From Flavihumibacter rivuli (GTDB lineage: Bacteria > Bacteroidota > Bacteroidia > Chitinophagales > Chitinophagaceae): a stretch of 64,000 nt of DNA. Below the pieces are notes generated by a model. The model was not told where the DNA came from and ran no database searches. It saw nothing but the letters and a program-made list of their open reading frames with translations. Positions 41,277 to 50,634 of this stretch are shown in pieces. The stretch covers positions 2,756,001 through 2,820,000 of the forward strand of contig NZ_CP092334.1 of the NCBI RefSeq assembly GCF_018595685.2. The letters run 5' to 3'. How positions within the stretch are numbered: position 1 is the first letter of the stretch; the number at the start of each line of letters is the position of its first letter. Made by a program: the position numbers and the translations under genes.

Positions 41277-42683
41277 TTAGCTGTTTCTCAATTTTAACTG
41301 TACAACATTCTCGATATGGTGGGTATGGGGGAACATATCCACCGGCCTGACCCTGGTCACCTTGTATTTGGCATCCAAAAGGTTCAGGTCGCGGGCCTGG
41401 GTAGCCGGGTTACAGCTCACATATACTACGGTTGGGGCTTCCATTTCCAGGATCTTATTGACCAGCTTCTCATGCATCCCGGCCCTGGGCGGATCGGTGA
41501 TGATCACATCCGGGCGGCCATGGGTGGCAAAGAATGCATCGTCACATACATCGATCACATCGCCTGCGAAAAAGCTGGCATGCTCAATACCGTTCAATGC
41601 AGCATTTTCCTTTGCATCCTCAATGGCTTCCGCAACCACTTCCACCCCAACGATCTTCCTTGCCTGCCTGCTCACAAAAATGCCGATACTGCCAGTGCCG
41701 CAATAAAGGTCGTAAACTGTCTCCTTCCCGGTAAGTTCTGCAAATTCTCGTGTCACCTGGTACAGCTTTTCCCCCTGCCGGGTATTGGTCTGGAAGAAGG
41801 ACTTGGGGCCGATCTTGAATACAAAATCCTCCAGCTTCTCCAGCGCATAGCCCTTGCCGTGATAAGCTATGGGTTCCTGGTCGAAAAGGCTGTCGTTCCG
41901 CTTGGTATTGATGGTGTACAAGAGGGTGGTGATGGATGGTACTTTCTGTAACAGGTGATCCAGCAAGGCTTCCCTTTCCTCCTTGTCTTCCCTGCCAAAT
42001 ACTACATTCACCATCACCTCGCCCGTGGTAAGTACCCTGATCACCATGGTACGCAGGAAGCCAACATGCTCCCTGATATCATAGAAGCAAAGTCCCCTGG
42101 ACTGCGCATACTCGCGCACGGTATTCTTAATGATATTGGCCGGCTCATGCATCAGGTGACAGGTATTGATATCGATCACCTTGTCGAATATTCGGGGCAC
42201 ATGGAAACCGATGGCATTCTCCTGCGGTATCTCATCATGGGCTGCGATCTCATCGGCCATCAGGTAACGGCGGTTGCTGCAGGTGAATTCCAGTTTGTTC
42301 CGGTAATAACGGGTATCGGTACAGCCCAGTATCGGTTCGATCTCGGGAAGTTCTACCTTACCGATCCGCCTGAGGTGTTGCTTCACCTCCTGTTCCTTAT
42401 AGAACAATTGCTTTTCGTAGGGGAGCATTTGCCATTTACAACCGCCACAGGTGCCAAAATGCTCGCAAAAAGGCTTTACCCTGTCAGGCGAAAACTGGTG
42501 CACCCTCAATACCTTCCCTTCCGCCCAGTCCTTTTTGTTCTTGGTCAGCCGGACATCCACCACATCACCGGGAATGGCTCCTTCAATAAAGACCACCTTT
42601 CCGTCCACCTTGCTCAGGGCCTTACCCTCAGCAGCATAGTCTTCCACCTTGATTTTTTCCAGCGTAATATTCTTCTTCCGCAT
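41277..42683 (-). CDS. rlmD: 23S rRNA (uracil-1939-C5)-methyltransferase RlmD
   Basis: I use ATG 42683 (MRKKNITLEKIKV), 468 residues; the frame is open upstream but the -7 element lies between. An N-terminal TRAM domain (about 1-60), a 4Fe-4S site in CEHFGTCGGCKW, then the SAM methyltransferase domain with DLYCGTGSIGIF, ITDPPRAGMH and the nucleophile Cys in YVSCNPATQARDL. It methylates 23S rRNA. RlmCD (dual specificity) cannot be excluded by eye. The -7 element ends 4 nt before the ATG, so the mRNA is probably leaderless. Confidence 0.93.
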   Translation of the reverse strand: MRKKNITLEKIKVEDYAAEGKALSKVDGKVVFIEGAIPGDVVDVRLTKNKKDWAEGKVLRVHQFSPDRVKPFCEHFGTCGGCKWQMLPYEKQLFYKEQEVKQHLRRIGKVELPEIEPILGCTDTRYYRNKLEFTCSNRRYLMADEIAAHDEIPQENAIGFHVPRIFDKVIDINTCHLMHEPANIIKNTVREYAQSRGLCFYDIREHVGFLRTMVIRVLTTGEVMVNVVFGREDKEEREALLDHLLQKVPSITTLLYTINTKRNDSLFDQEPIAYHGKGYALEKLEDFVFKIGPKSFFQTNTRQGEKLYQVTREFAELTGKETVYDLYCGTGSIGIFVSRQARKIVGVEVVAEAIEDAKENAALNGIEHASFFAGDVIDVCDDAFFATHGRPDVIITDPPRAGMHEKLVNKILEMEAPTVVYVSCNPATQARDLNLLDAKYKVTRVRPVDMFPHTHHIENVVQLKLRNS

Positions 42684-42687
42684 GGCG

Positions 42688-42719
42688 CAAAAGTACCCGT
42701 TTTGGATGGAATGAGCCAA
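42688..42719 (-). promoter_or_regulatory. Promoter of rlmD (leaderless)
   Basis: Minus strand: TTG at 42719-42717, 21-nt spacer, TACTTTTG at 42695-42688, then GCGCC and ATG at 42683. Transcription should start at or within a few nt of the ATG. Confidence 0.6.
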
Positions 42720-42734
42720 TGGGAAAGCCATATG

Positions 42735-42742
42735 TACCTTTG
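42735..42742 (+). promoter_or_regulatory. -7 promoter element of thioredoxin-like gene
   Basis: TACCTTTG on the plus strand fits TAnnTTTG, about 74 nt before the 42816 start. It lies just beyond the divergent rlmD promoter, so the two may interfere. Confidence 0.45.
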
Positions 42743-42815
42743 CAATAATTTGTTAAGGCAGCGGATGCCGCAATAATATTGCCGTTTATTCGTGATATTA
42801 GCCAACCATAGCTTG

Positions 42816-44255
42816 ATGATGAACCGAATCTTGATCCTTCTCCTTATCATGAGCCTGAATGGCTACGGCCAGCAGGGCTACCAGATCAGCATTTCCCTGA
42901 ATGCCTACAAAGGCCAGCAACTCTACCTGGGCTATCATTATGGCAAACTGAAGGCATTGGCCGATTCTGCTGTTGCAGATGCCAATGGTACGGTGGTATT
43001 CAAGGGTGCGAAGCCTTTGGGTGGCGGCATCTATTTCCTGGTAAGCCCCAAAAAAGAGCTGCTCTTTGAAATGCTGGTCGATAAACAACAGCATTTCTCC
43101 GTGACAGGTGACAGTTCAAAACTCAATGAGATCAGGTTCAAGGGATCAAAGGATAATGAGGACTTCCAGACCTATACCGGTTTTGTACAGGAACGTGGAA
43201 AGGCCATCCAGCAATTACAGGAATCCCTGGCCAGGGCTTCGAACAAGGGCGATTCTGCTGCTATCGAAACCAGGATCAGGGAACTGAACAAGGTCATTTA
43301 CCAATACCGCACCGACTGGATCAGGCAAAACCCTTCCAGTTTTCTCACCACCCTTTTCTATGCTTTGCAGGAGCCTGAGATCCCCCCGGCCAATAAGCAC
43401 CCGAGGGGAGTTTATGACTCCACTTATGCCTATCACTATTTCAAGGGCCATTACTGGGATGGTATCAGCCTGGCAGACGACCGTTTACTTCGGACGCCCT
43501 TCTTTGAGAACAGGCTGGTCCGCTATTACCGGGAACTGGTGCCACCGGTGCCGGATTCCATCAAGTTGGAAGTGGACAGGATGCTTTTGGAAGCCAGGCC
43601 CAACAAGGACATTTACAAATACCTGCTCAACCATTTTGTACAGCAATACATCAACCCCACCTACATGGGCCAGGATGCGGTATTCCTCCACCTGTTTGAA
43701 CAGTATATCAATAATCACCCCGAGGTGGACTGGTACAATGAGAAAAGCATGAAGTACATCACTGACCGGGCCTACAGCTTAATGGCCAACCAGCTGGGGC
43801 AGCCGGCATGGGACCTGGTGATGGTTGACAGCACCGAAAAGCCTTCACCGCTGTATGAAGTGAACGCCCCGCTGGTGGTGATCTGCTTCTGGGACCCTAC
43901 CTGCAGCCATTGCAAGGAAATGGTACCCCACCTGGATTCCCTTTACCAGCAGAAATGGAAAAAACAGGGCGTTAAGCTTTATGGCGTTATGACGGAAGGC
44001 GGGAAGGCTAACTGGATCAAGTATATCAAGGACAACAATCTGAAGGACTGGATACACGTTTACCAGACAGAACAGCAACGTGAGGCCGATTACAAGGCAG
44101 GTAAACCCAGTTACCGCCAATTGTATGATGTGTACCAAACACCGGTCCTCTACCTGCTGGATGAACAAAAAAGGATTGTTGCCAAGAAACTCAGTTACCA
44201 GCAACTGGATGAATTGATCACCCGGAAGCTGCAGCAAAAAAGCGGTACCAAATAA
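42816..44255 (+). CDS. Periplasmic thioredoxin-like protein with DUF4369/DUF5106-type N-domain
   Basis: I use ATG 42816 (MMNRILILLLIMSLNGYGQQ, signal peptide), 479 residues; a GTG at 42792 is less likely. N-terminal beta domain (about 22-110) like DUF4369, a helical middle (about 115-320), and a C-terminal TlpA/AhpC-like thioredoxin domain (about 335-479) with the redox pair in FWDPTCSHCKEM. Probably a periplasmic thiol-disulfide reductase or chaperone. It is followed after 3 nt by a double-parvulin PPIase, so the two form a periplasmic protein-folding unit. Confidence 0.87.
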   Translation: MMNRILILLLIMSLNGYGQQGYQISISLNAYKGQQLYLGYHYGKLKALADSAVADANGTVVFKGAKPLGGGIYFLVSPKKELLFEMLVDKQQHFSVTGDSSKLNEIRFKGSKDNEDFQTYTGFVQERGKAIQQLQESLARASNKGDSAAIETRIRELNKVIYQYRTDWIRQNPSSFLTTLFYALQEPEIPPANKHPRGVYDSTYAYHYFKGHYWDGISLADDRLLRTPFFENRLVRYYRELVPPVPDSIKLEVDRMLLEARPNKDIYKYLLNHFVQQYINPTYMGQDAVFLHLFEQYINNHPEVDWYNEKSMKYITDRAYSLMANQLGQPAWDLVMVDSTEKPSPLYEVNAPLVVICFWDPTCSHCKEMVPHLDSLYQQKWKKQGVKLYGVMTEGGKANWIKYIKDNNLKDWIHVYQTEQQREADYKAGKPSYRQLYDVYQTPVLYLLDEQKRIVAKKLSYQQLDELITRKLQQKSGTK

Positions 44256-44258
44256 CCT

Positions 44259-46196
44259 ATGGAGAAAAAACTGTTCGCCTTATTGATCGTATTGCTGGGC
44301 ATTACTAACCTTAATGCTCAAACGCTCCTTACCTATGGCCCTTACAAGGTCAGCAAGGAAGAGTTCCTCCGTGCATTCAAAAAGAATAATAACGATAGCA
44401 GTTCACCTGCCAATGAGGCCATCCGCAATTACCTCGACCTTTATACCAGGTACAAACTGAAGGTGAGGTCGGCCTATGATATGAAACTTGACACCCTGCC
44501 TTCCCAGAAAGCAGAACTGGAAGCATTCAGGGAGCAGGTCCGTGGCAATTACCTGATAGACGACAGTACTTTGAGGGCATTATCAAAGGAAGCCCTGCAA
44601 AGGTCAGCGACAGATATCAGGTTGGCACATATCTATATTCCTTACAGCGGTGAAAAGGATGCAGAACAGGCCAGGGCAAAGGCCTTGGCAGCCGCTGATG
44701 AACTGGGCAAAGGGATTCCCTTTGAACAGGTTGCCCTGAAATATTCAGCTGACCCTGCTGTGAAAACAAATAAGGGGGAACTGGGATGGATAGCCGCCTT
44801 TACCCTGCCCTATTCACTGGAGACCTTGGCCTATACCACCCCACTGAAGGGCTATAGCAAGCCTTTCCAAAGCCCCAGGGCATGGCATATCTTCCATAAA
44901 CTGGAAGAGCGGCCGGCGAAAGGATCAGTATGGGTGGCGCAGATCCTTCTGGGTGTACCGGGTGATGCGAGTCCCGCTGAAAAGGCCTACCTGAAGGGGA
45001 AGGCAGATTCCATTTATACCGCCCTCAGGAACGGGGCGGATTTTGCGGTCATGGCACGCGAGTTCAGTACAGACAACTTCACCTACAATAACGAAGGGAT
45101 ACTCCAGCCCTTTATTCCGGGCACTTATGAGGCTGGTTTTGAAGAAGTGGCATTTGCCCTGAAGGAGGTCAATGGCCTCAGCCAGCCTTTCCAGACCAGC
45201 CAGGGCTACCATATCCTCAAATTACTCCGCCGCGATCGGCCGGTCCTTGACGAAAGTGAAGAGGCCATGGCGAACATGCGCAACAAGCTCATGGGGACCG
45301 ACCGCTATGCCATTGCCCAGGATGCTATTGAACGAAAGGCATCAAGGGTAGTGGGCTTTAAGGAACTCCCCCTTCCGCGCCAGCATGTAGATGCCTATGC
45401 TGCAGCCGTTTGGGATGATAAGGTCATCCCCAGTTTCAGTGACCTGTCCCCTAATTCCGTTATGGCCACCATCGGCAAGACGCCGGTGAAGTTCGTTTCC
45501 TTCATCAATTACCTGGCTGAACAAAAGCAGGATCCAACGGCAAGGGCTAACCGTAATTTTGAAGACCATAAACAAGCCTTCCTCAGAAAGCTGGTCATGG
45601 AAGAATATTCCAACAACCTTGAAAAATATGATCCTGCCTTTGCCGCGCAAGTGAAGGAATTCAGGGACGGCAACCTGCTTTTCGAGGCCATGCAGCGCAA
45701 GGTTTGGGATAAAGCTTCCAACGATACAAATGGGCTCAGGAAGTATTACGAACAAAACAAGGGCAAGTACCTGTGGGAGCCGGGCATTGACGGTATCCTG
45801 TTCTCCACCACTGATTCGGTTGCGCTGGCTTTGTATCATCAACAGGTGAAGCAGGCTCCCAAAGCCTGGAGGGAACTATTGACGCCATTCCAGAATACCA
45901 TCCAGGCCGATTCCGGCAGGTATGAATACCAGCAACTACCCGGAGTACCAGCGGGCAGCCTTGCCAGAGGAATGGTATCCCCTATGAAGGTGAACGAAGC
46001 AGATGGCAACTACTCCTTTATCATCGCGAAGGAAGTATATCCTTCCCGTCAACCCCGGACATATGTAGATGCAATAGGATTGGCAATGAACGATTACCAG
46101 TCCTTCCTCGAAGAAGAATGGATCCGTTCACTTAAAAAGACCTATCCCGTCAAGGTAAACGAACCTGTACTGCAATCCATATTGACGAAAAAATAA
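44259..46196 (+). CDS. Periplasmic peptidyl-prolyl isomerase with two parvulin domains
   Basis: 645 residues; signal peptide ends at TNLNAQ. Two PpiC/parvulin domains are visible: about 120-220 (IRLAHIYIPYSGEKD, KGELGWIAAF) and about 225-330 (VWVAQILLGVPGD, GYHILKLLRRDRP), inside a SurA-like N-/C-terminal helical chaperone framework. It probably assists outer-membrane protein folding in the periplasm. It starts 3 nt after the thioredoxin-like gene. Length is typical of the Bacteroidota family. Confidence 0.9.
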   Translation: MEKKLFALLIVLLGITNLNAQTLLTYGPYKVSKEEFLRAFKKNNNDSSSPANEAIRNYLDLYTRYKLKVRSAYDMKLDTLPSQKAELEAFREQVRGNYLIDDSTLRALSKEALQRSATDIRLAHIYIPYSGEKDAEQARAKALAAADELGKGIPFEQVALKYSADPAVKTNKGELGWIAAFTLPYSLETLAYTTPLKGYSKPFQSPRAWHIFHKLEERPAKGSVWVAQILLGVPGDASPAEKAYLKGKADSIYTALRNGADFAVMAREFSTDNFTYNNEGILQPFIPGTYEAGFEEVAFALKEVNGLSQPFQTSQGYHILKLLRRDRPVLDESEEAMANMRNKLMGTDRYAIAQDAIERKASRVVGFKELPLPRQHVDAYAAAVWDDKVIPSFSDLSPNSVMATIGKTPVKFVSFINYLAEQKQDPTARANRNFEDHKQAFLRKLVMEEYSNNLEKYDPAFAAQVKEFRDGNLLFEAMQRKVWDKASNDTNGLRKYYEQNKGKYLWEPGIDGILFSTTDSVALALYHQQVKQAPKAWRELLTPFQNTIQADSGRYEYQQLPGVPAGSLARGMVSPMKVNEADGNYSFIIAKEVYPSRQPRTYVDAIGLAMNDYQSFLEEEWIRSLKKTYPVKVNEPVLQSILTKK

Positions 46197-46359
46197 GCAA
46201 TGAGGCGCTCCTGACTCTCCTTTTATCTTAAGCAAAGCCTTAACAGCTTGCACATCCAACTGGCCTGATTTTAGTCTATAGCCCAATCGGTGAAGGCTAT
46301 CGGTAAGCTATACCCGTAATCGCCTCACCGGAAAACCAGACAAAACCATTTCCATTACA

Positions 46360-47067
46360 ATGAAATCAACTACTATGAAGAAGTACCTGATGATCCTATC
46401 CATTGCAGCATTGGGCTATACTGCCAATGCACAGGATTCCAAGCTCTACCTGAAAGGCGGATTGAACCTGGCAAATGTTTCCACGTCCAGCGATGGGAGC
46501 ATCGATAATGCCAATATGTTGCCCAGTTTCCATGCAGGATTGATGGCCGACCTTCCCCTTGGCGCCGGCGCATTATCCTTCCAGCCGGGATTACTCTTCA
46601 GTGGTAAGGGATCCAAGATCGAGATAGGGAACAGTAATGATCCCAGCTACCTGCAATCGACAACCCGTCCTTATTACATCGAAATGCCCCTTAACCTGGT
46701 AGTGAACCTTCCGCTTTCGGATAAGGAGTCAAAGTTCTTTATCGGTGGTGGTGTTTACGGCGCAATGGGCATTGCCGGGAAATACAGTTACGAAGGAAAG
46801 ATCTTTGGTGCCTCTATCAGTGGTTCTGATAAGATCGAATTCACTAATGATGATCCCACTACCAGCGAAGAAGAAGGGGCCGGACTTGGCATGATGAAAA
46901 GATGGGACTATGGCCTGAATGGCACTGCAGGCTTTGCATTCAACAATTTCCTCGTTTCCGTTAATTATGGCCATGGATTGGCAAAACTGAATTCAGGAAC
47001 GGCCAATTCCTCCAACGATAACAACAAGCACAGGGTGTGGAGCCTTTCGCTCGGCATCAGCCTGTAA
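46360..47067 (+). CDS. Porin-family outer-membrane beta-barrel protein
   Basis: 235 residues; an alternative ATG is at 46375 (MKKYLMILSIAALGYTANAQ), which is the core of the signal peptide either way. Mature part shows alternating hydrophobic strands with GGLNLANVS, HAGLMADLPLGAGALSFQPGLLFSGKGSKIE, GGGVYGAMGIAGKYSY and a final SLSLGISL, the outer_membrane beta-barrel (OMP_b-brl_2) pattern. Function beyond a small barrel is unknown. Monocistronic, followed by a strong terminator. Confidence 0.85.
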   Translation: MKSTTMKKYLMILSIAALGYTANAQDSKLYLKGGLNLANVSTSSDGSIDNANMLPSFHAGLMADLPLGAGALSFQPGLLFSGKGSKIEIGNSNDPSYLQSTTRPYYIEMPLNLVVNLPLSDKESKFFIGGGVYGAMGIAGKYSYEGKIFGASISGSDKIEFTNDDPTTSEEEGAGLGMMKRWDYGLNGTAGFAFNNFLVSVNYGHGLAKLNSGTANSSNDNNKHRVWSLSLGISL

Positions 47068-47088
47068 TAAATTCCCTTGAAAACAAAG

Positions 47089-47121
47089 CGGCGGTGCTAT
47101 TGAAGGGCACCGCCGTTTTTT
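47089..47121 (+). terminator. Rho-independent terminator after porin-like gene
   Basis: 9-bp perfect stem CGGCGGTGC (47089-47097)/GCACCGCCG (47107-47115), 9-nt loop, then TTTTTT. On the minus strand the sequence following is CTTTGTTTT, so it may also end metF transcripts. Confidence 0.9.
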
Positions 47122-47131
47122 ATGGTTTGTC

Positions 47132-48085
47132 TTAAACGATTTCCTTTACTACGTTCCAGATCACCTTTGGTTTTCCGAGTGTGTAGTAATGCAGCACAGG
47201 CACGCCAGCCTGCTTCAACTCACGGCTCTGCTGCAATAACCATTCTGTGCCTACCAGCTCAACATCCGCATCAGACTTGCATTTCACGATTTCGTTAGAA
47301 AGATCGGTTGGCAGGTCAACATGGAATATCCTGGGCAGGATGGTCATCTGCTTCTTATTGGTAATGGGTTTCAGTCCGGGGATGATCGGAACATTGATGC
47401 CAGCTGCCCTGCATTGGTCAACGAATTCAAAATACTTCTGGTTATCGAAGAACATTTGTGTCACCACATATTCTGCACCTGCATCCACCTTGGCCTTCAG
47501 GTAGGCAATATCGGTAGACTTGTTGGGGGCTTCAAAATGCTTCTCGGGGTAACCGGCAACGCCAATGCAAAACTTGGCCCTTCCCGTATCCTTTACCTCT
47601 TCTTCCAGGTAAATACCGTTGTTCATATCCATCACCTGTTTCAGCAGGTCAATAGCGTAGCGGTGGCCTCCCGGCTCAGGCTCAAAGAAGGTTTCATTCT
47701 TGGCAGCGTCGCCCCTCAACACCAGCACATTATCGATACCCAGGAAGGCCAGGTCGATCAGGGCGTTCTCGGTTTCTTCCTTGGTGAAACCGCCACAGAT
47801 CAGGTGGGGAACGGGGTCAACATTATAATGCTGCATAATGGCCGCACATATCCCTACGGTACCGGGACGCTTGCGCACTTCAATCTTAGCGAAGGATCCA
47901 TCAGCCTGTTTCTTGAACATCGTCTCACTGCGGTGATAGGTCACATTGATGAAAGAGGGCTTGAATTCCATCAAGGGATCCAGGTGGTCATAGATCGCAT
48001 TGATGCCCTTCCCTTTCAATGGTGGCAGTATTTCGAAGGATACCAGCGTACCCTTGGCCTGTTTGATATGTTCAATAACCTTCAT
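47132..48085 (-). CDS. metF: 5,10-methylenetetrahydrofolate reductase
   Basis: I use ATG 48085 (MKVIEHIKQAKGTLVSFEIL), 317 residues; a longer frame to 48142 would cross the promoter. FAD-binding TIM barrel with SFEILPPLKGKG, NVTYHRSE, HLICGGFTKEE, LRGDAAK, VAGYPEKHFEAPN and PGLKPITNKKQ. It reduces methylene-THF to methyl-THF for methionine synthesis. Length is near E. coli MetF (296). Its own promoter lies at 48124-48153. Confidence 0.96.
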   Translation of the reverse strand: MKVIEHIKQAKGTLVSFEILPPLKGKGINAIYDHLDPLMEFKPSFINVTYHRSETMFKKQADGSFAKIEVRKRPGTVGICAAIMQHYNVDPVPHLICGGFTKEETENALIDLAFLGIDNVLVLRGDAAKNETFFEPEPGGHRYAIDLLKQVMDMNNGIYLEEEVKDTGRAKFCIGVAGYPEKHFEAPNKSTDIAYLKAKVDAGAEYVVTQMFFDNQKYFEFVDQCRAAGINVPIIPGLKPITNKKQMTILPRIFHVDLPTDLSNEIVKCKSDADVELVGTEWLLQQSRELKQAGVPVLHYYTLGKPKVIWNVVKEIV

Positions 48086-48123
48086 ATTGATCGCTTGCTT
48101 GCTATAAATTGGTGAACTATGTG

Positions 48124-48153
48124 CAAACTTAGCTCCCACCACCCAATAAACAA
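48124..48153 (-). promoter_or_regulatory. Promoter of metF
   Basis: Minus strand: TTG at 48153-48151, 19-nt spacer, TAAGTTTG at 48131-48124, about 38 nt before the metF ATG. A textbook Bacteroidota promoter. Confidence 0.7.
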
Positions 48154-48200
48154 AGGGATGTTAAAAGCAGGAGGCGGGAATATAATTCGGGCCATTCCGG

Positions 48201-48208
48201 TATTTTTG
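48201..48208 (+). promoter_or_regulatory. -7 promoter element of lptB
   Basis: TATTTTTG on the plus strand, 17 nt before the TTG start codon at 48226, implying a very short leader of about 10-15 nt. Confidence 0.5.
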
Positions 48209-48225
48209 CGCAAAAGCCTACTACA

Positions 48226-49032
48226 TTGAGTTTAGTGATCCAAACGAATGAGCTGGTTAAAACCTATCGCAACCGTACGGTGGTGAACCATGTTTCGGTG
48301 AATGTAAAGCAAGGGGAGATCGTGGGCCTGCTTGGTCCCAATGGTGCCGGTAAGACCACTACTTTCTACATGGTGGTAGGCCTGATCAAGCCGGACGAGG
48401 GAAAGGTCTTCCTGAATGAACAGGACATTACCGCCCTGCCGATGTACAAAAGGGCACAGCTGGGGATCGGCTACCTCCCGCAGGAAGCCTCTGTATTCCG
48501 TTCCCTGACTGTTGAAGACAATATCAAGTCGGTGCTGGAAATGACCACCCTCACCAGGCAGCAACAAAAGCAAAAGCTGGAGGACCTGCTGGATGAATTC
48601 CGCCTGCACCATGTCCGGAAGAACAATGGCGACAGTCTCAGCGGAGGCGAGAGAAGGCGTACCGAGATCGCCAGGGCCCTGGCAGTGGACCCCAAATTCA
48701 TCCTGCTCGATGAACCGTTCGCAGGTGTTGACCCCATTGCGGTGGAAGATATCCAAACGGTAGTAGCCCGACTTAAGTACAAGAATATCGGCATCCTGAT
48801 CACCGACCATAACGTAAATGAAACCCTTTCCATCTGCGACAGGGCCTACCTCCTGATCGAAGGCAAGATCTTCAAGCACGGTACAGCCGAGGAATTGGCC
48901 GCAGATGAGCAGGTTAGAAGGCTTTACCTGGGCCGTAATTTTGAACTGAAACGCAAGGACTACCTCTACGATGAAGTGATGAAAGGCATTGACGAATATC
49001 CCACCATTGATGAAAGCGTGGATGATGTTTGA
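48226..49032 (+). CDS. lptB: LPS export ABC transporter ATPase LptB
   Basis: 268 residues. Walker [10 protein letters not shown] at 37-45, Q-loop near [10 protein letters not shown], signature LSGGERRR, Walker [14 protein letters not shown] and the H-loop [15 protein letters not shown] is typical of LptB. It powers LptFG in moving LPS to the outer membrane; lptF/G are not in the window. There is no in-frame ATG at the start; the translation begins at TTG 48226 or GTG 48235. The C-terminal tail ([15 protein letters not shown]) extends about 25 residues beyond the E. coli protein. Confidence 0.95.
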   Translation: MSLVIQTNELVKTYRNRTVVNHVSVNVKQGEIVGLLGPNGAGKTTTFYMVVGLIKPDEGKVFLNEQDITALPMYKRAQLGIGYLPQEASVFRSLTVEDNIKSVLEMTTLTRQQQKQKLEDLLDEFRLHHVRKNNGDSLSGGERRRTEIARALAVDPKFILLDEPFAGVDPIAVEDIQTVVARLKYKNIGILITDHNVNETLSICDRAYLLIEGKIFKHGTAEELAADEQVRRLYLGRNFELKRKDYLYDEVMKGIDEYPTIDESVDDV

Positions 49033-49091
49033 TGCTTTTAATTATGCACCAACCTACATTTTAACGATTTTCTGTATTTTGCCGGCGAAGT

Positions 49092-50609
49092 ATGAAGATC
49101 ATCTCGCCTGCCATATCACGATTAGCCAGGCTCAGGCTCTGGCAAATCGATGAATGGGTCAACAACCCGGTAGCAGCCCAAAGGGAAGTGCTGCAGGAAT
49201 TGGTGACTTCCGCCCAATACACTGAATTTGGCAGGCAATACGGCTTCAACAAACTCTTCAACGTCCGCAGTTTCAAGCAAACCGTTCCGGTACACGAATA
49301 CAACGACATCAAACCCTATATCGACAGGATGATGGCGGGAGAAGATAATATCCTCTGGAACACGCCTGTACGCTGGTTTGCCAAGAGCAGCGGGACCACC
49401 AGTGATAAAAGCAAGTTCATACCGGTTAGCGAGGAAAGCCTGGAAGAGAACCATTACCAGGGCGCCAAGGATGTCCTCACCTTGTATTACCGCTATAATC
49501 CGGACTCGGAGCTCCTGACCGGTAAGGGGCTGGTGATCGGCGGCAGCCACCAGGTGAGCAAGGCCAGTGAAGAGATCAGCTTTGGCGACCTTAGCGCCGT
49601 TCTCCTCCAAAACTCGCCTTTCTGGGGTCATTGGATCAGGACACCCGAATTATCCATTGCCCTGATGGATGAATGGGAGAACAAGATCGAACAACTCGCC
49701 CTCTCCACCATACCGGAAAATGTAACCTCAATATCAGGTGTGCCCACCTGGACCATGGTATTGATGAAGCGGATACTGGAAATGACGGGGAAATCCAGCA
49801 TCAGTGAAATATGGCCACAACTGGAACTGTATATCCATGGCGGGGTTTCGTTTGTCCCTTACAGGGAGCAGTTCAGCCAATTGATCGGCAAGGACATCAA
49901 TTACCTGGAGATGTACAATGCCAGCGAAGGTTTCTTTGCTGCACAGGATAGCCCGGAAGCAGATGGCATGCTGCTTTTCACACGGCATGGCATATTCTAT
50001 GAGTTCATGCCACTGGAAGAATATGGCAAGCGCTTCCCCCAGACCGTTGGCCTGAACAAGGTAGAACTCGGCAAGCAGTATGCGCTGGTCATCAGTACTA
50101 CAGGAGGCTTATGGCGCTATATCATTGGCGACACGGTCCAGTTCACATCGCTTAGTCCCTACCGCATCAAGGTCAGCGGCAGGTTAAAACATTATATCAA
50201 TGCCTTTGGGGAAGAGGTGATCGTTGATAATGCAGACAAGGCTCTTGCGGCGGCCTGTGAGAAAACCGGAAGCAGTGTCAATGATTACACCGCAGCGCCT
50301 GTGTATTTCAGTCAGCAAAGCAATGGCGCACATGAATGGCTGGTGGAGTTCGATACCCCTCCTGCAGACATCAACCAGTTCACCTATGAACTGGATAACG
50401 CCCTAAAGAATATCAACAGTGACTACGAAGCCAAAAGGCATAAGGACATTGCACTTCGCATGCCTAAACTACATGCAGCAAAAAAAGGCCTGTTCCAGGA
50501 ATGGCTGCGAAGGAAAGGCAAGCTGGGTGGGCAACACAAAGTACCCAGGCTAAGCAATGACCGCAAATACATGGATGAATTGCTGGAGCTCAACGAGCAG
50601 TTGCCCTGA
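49092..50609 (+). CDS. GH3 auxin-responsive promoter family protein (acyl-adenylate-forming)
   Basis: 505 residues, no signal peptide. ANL-superfamily/GH3-type: RWFAKSSGTTSDKSKFIPVS is the nucleotide-binding loop, MYNASEGFFAAQD and LWRYIIGDTVQFTSL are the conserved adenylation boxes, and GRLKHYINAFGEEV starts the C-terminal lid. Plant GH3 enzymes conjugate jasmonate or auxin to amino acids; bacterial members are common but their substrates are not known. A TATTTTG -7-like sequence lies about 17 nt before the ATG. It lies between lptB and a FemAB-like gene. Confidence 0.9.
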   Translation: MKIISPAISRLARLRLWQIDEWVNNPVAAQREVLQELVTSAQYTEFGRQYGFNKLFNVRSFKQTVPVHEYNDIKPYIDRMMAGEDNILWNTPVRWFAKSSGTTSDKSKFIPVSEESLEENHYQGAKDVLTLYYRYNPDSELLTGKGLVIGGSHQVSKASEEISFGDLSAVLLQNSPFWGHWIRTPELSIALMDEWENKIEQLALSTIPENVTSISGVPTWTMVLMKRILEMTGKSSISEIWPQLELYIHGGVSFVPYREQFSQLIGKDINYLEMYNASEGFFAAQDSPEADGMLLFTRHGIFYEFMPLEEYGKRFPQTVGLNKVELGKQYALVISTTGGLWRYIIGDTVQFTSLSPYRIKVSGRLKHYINAFGEEVIVDNADKALAAACEKTGSSVNDYTAAPVYFSQQSNGAHEWLVEFDTPPADINQFTYELDNALKNINSDYEAKRHKDIALRMPKLHAAKKGLFQEWLRRKGKLGGQHKVPRLSNDRKYMDELLELNEQLP

Positions 50610-50634
50610 TCAACTCTTAAACTTCCCCGGATAA

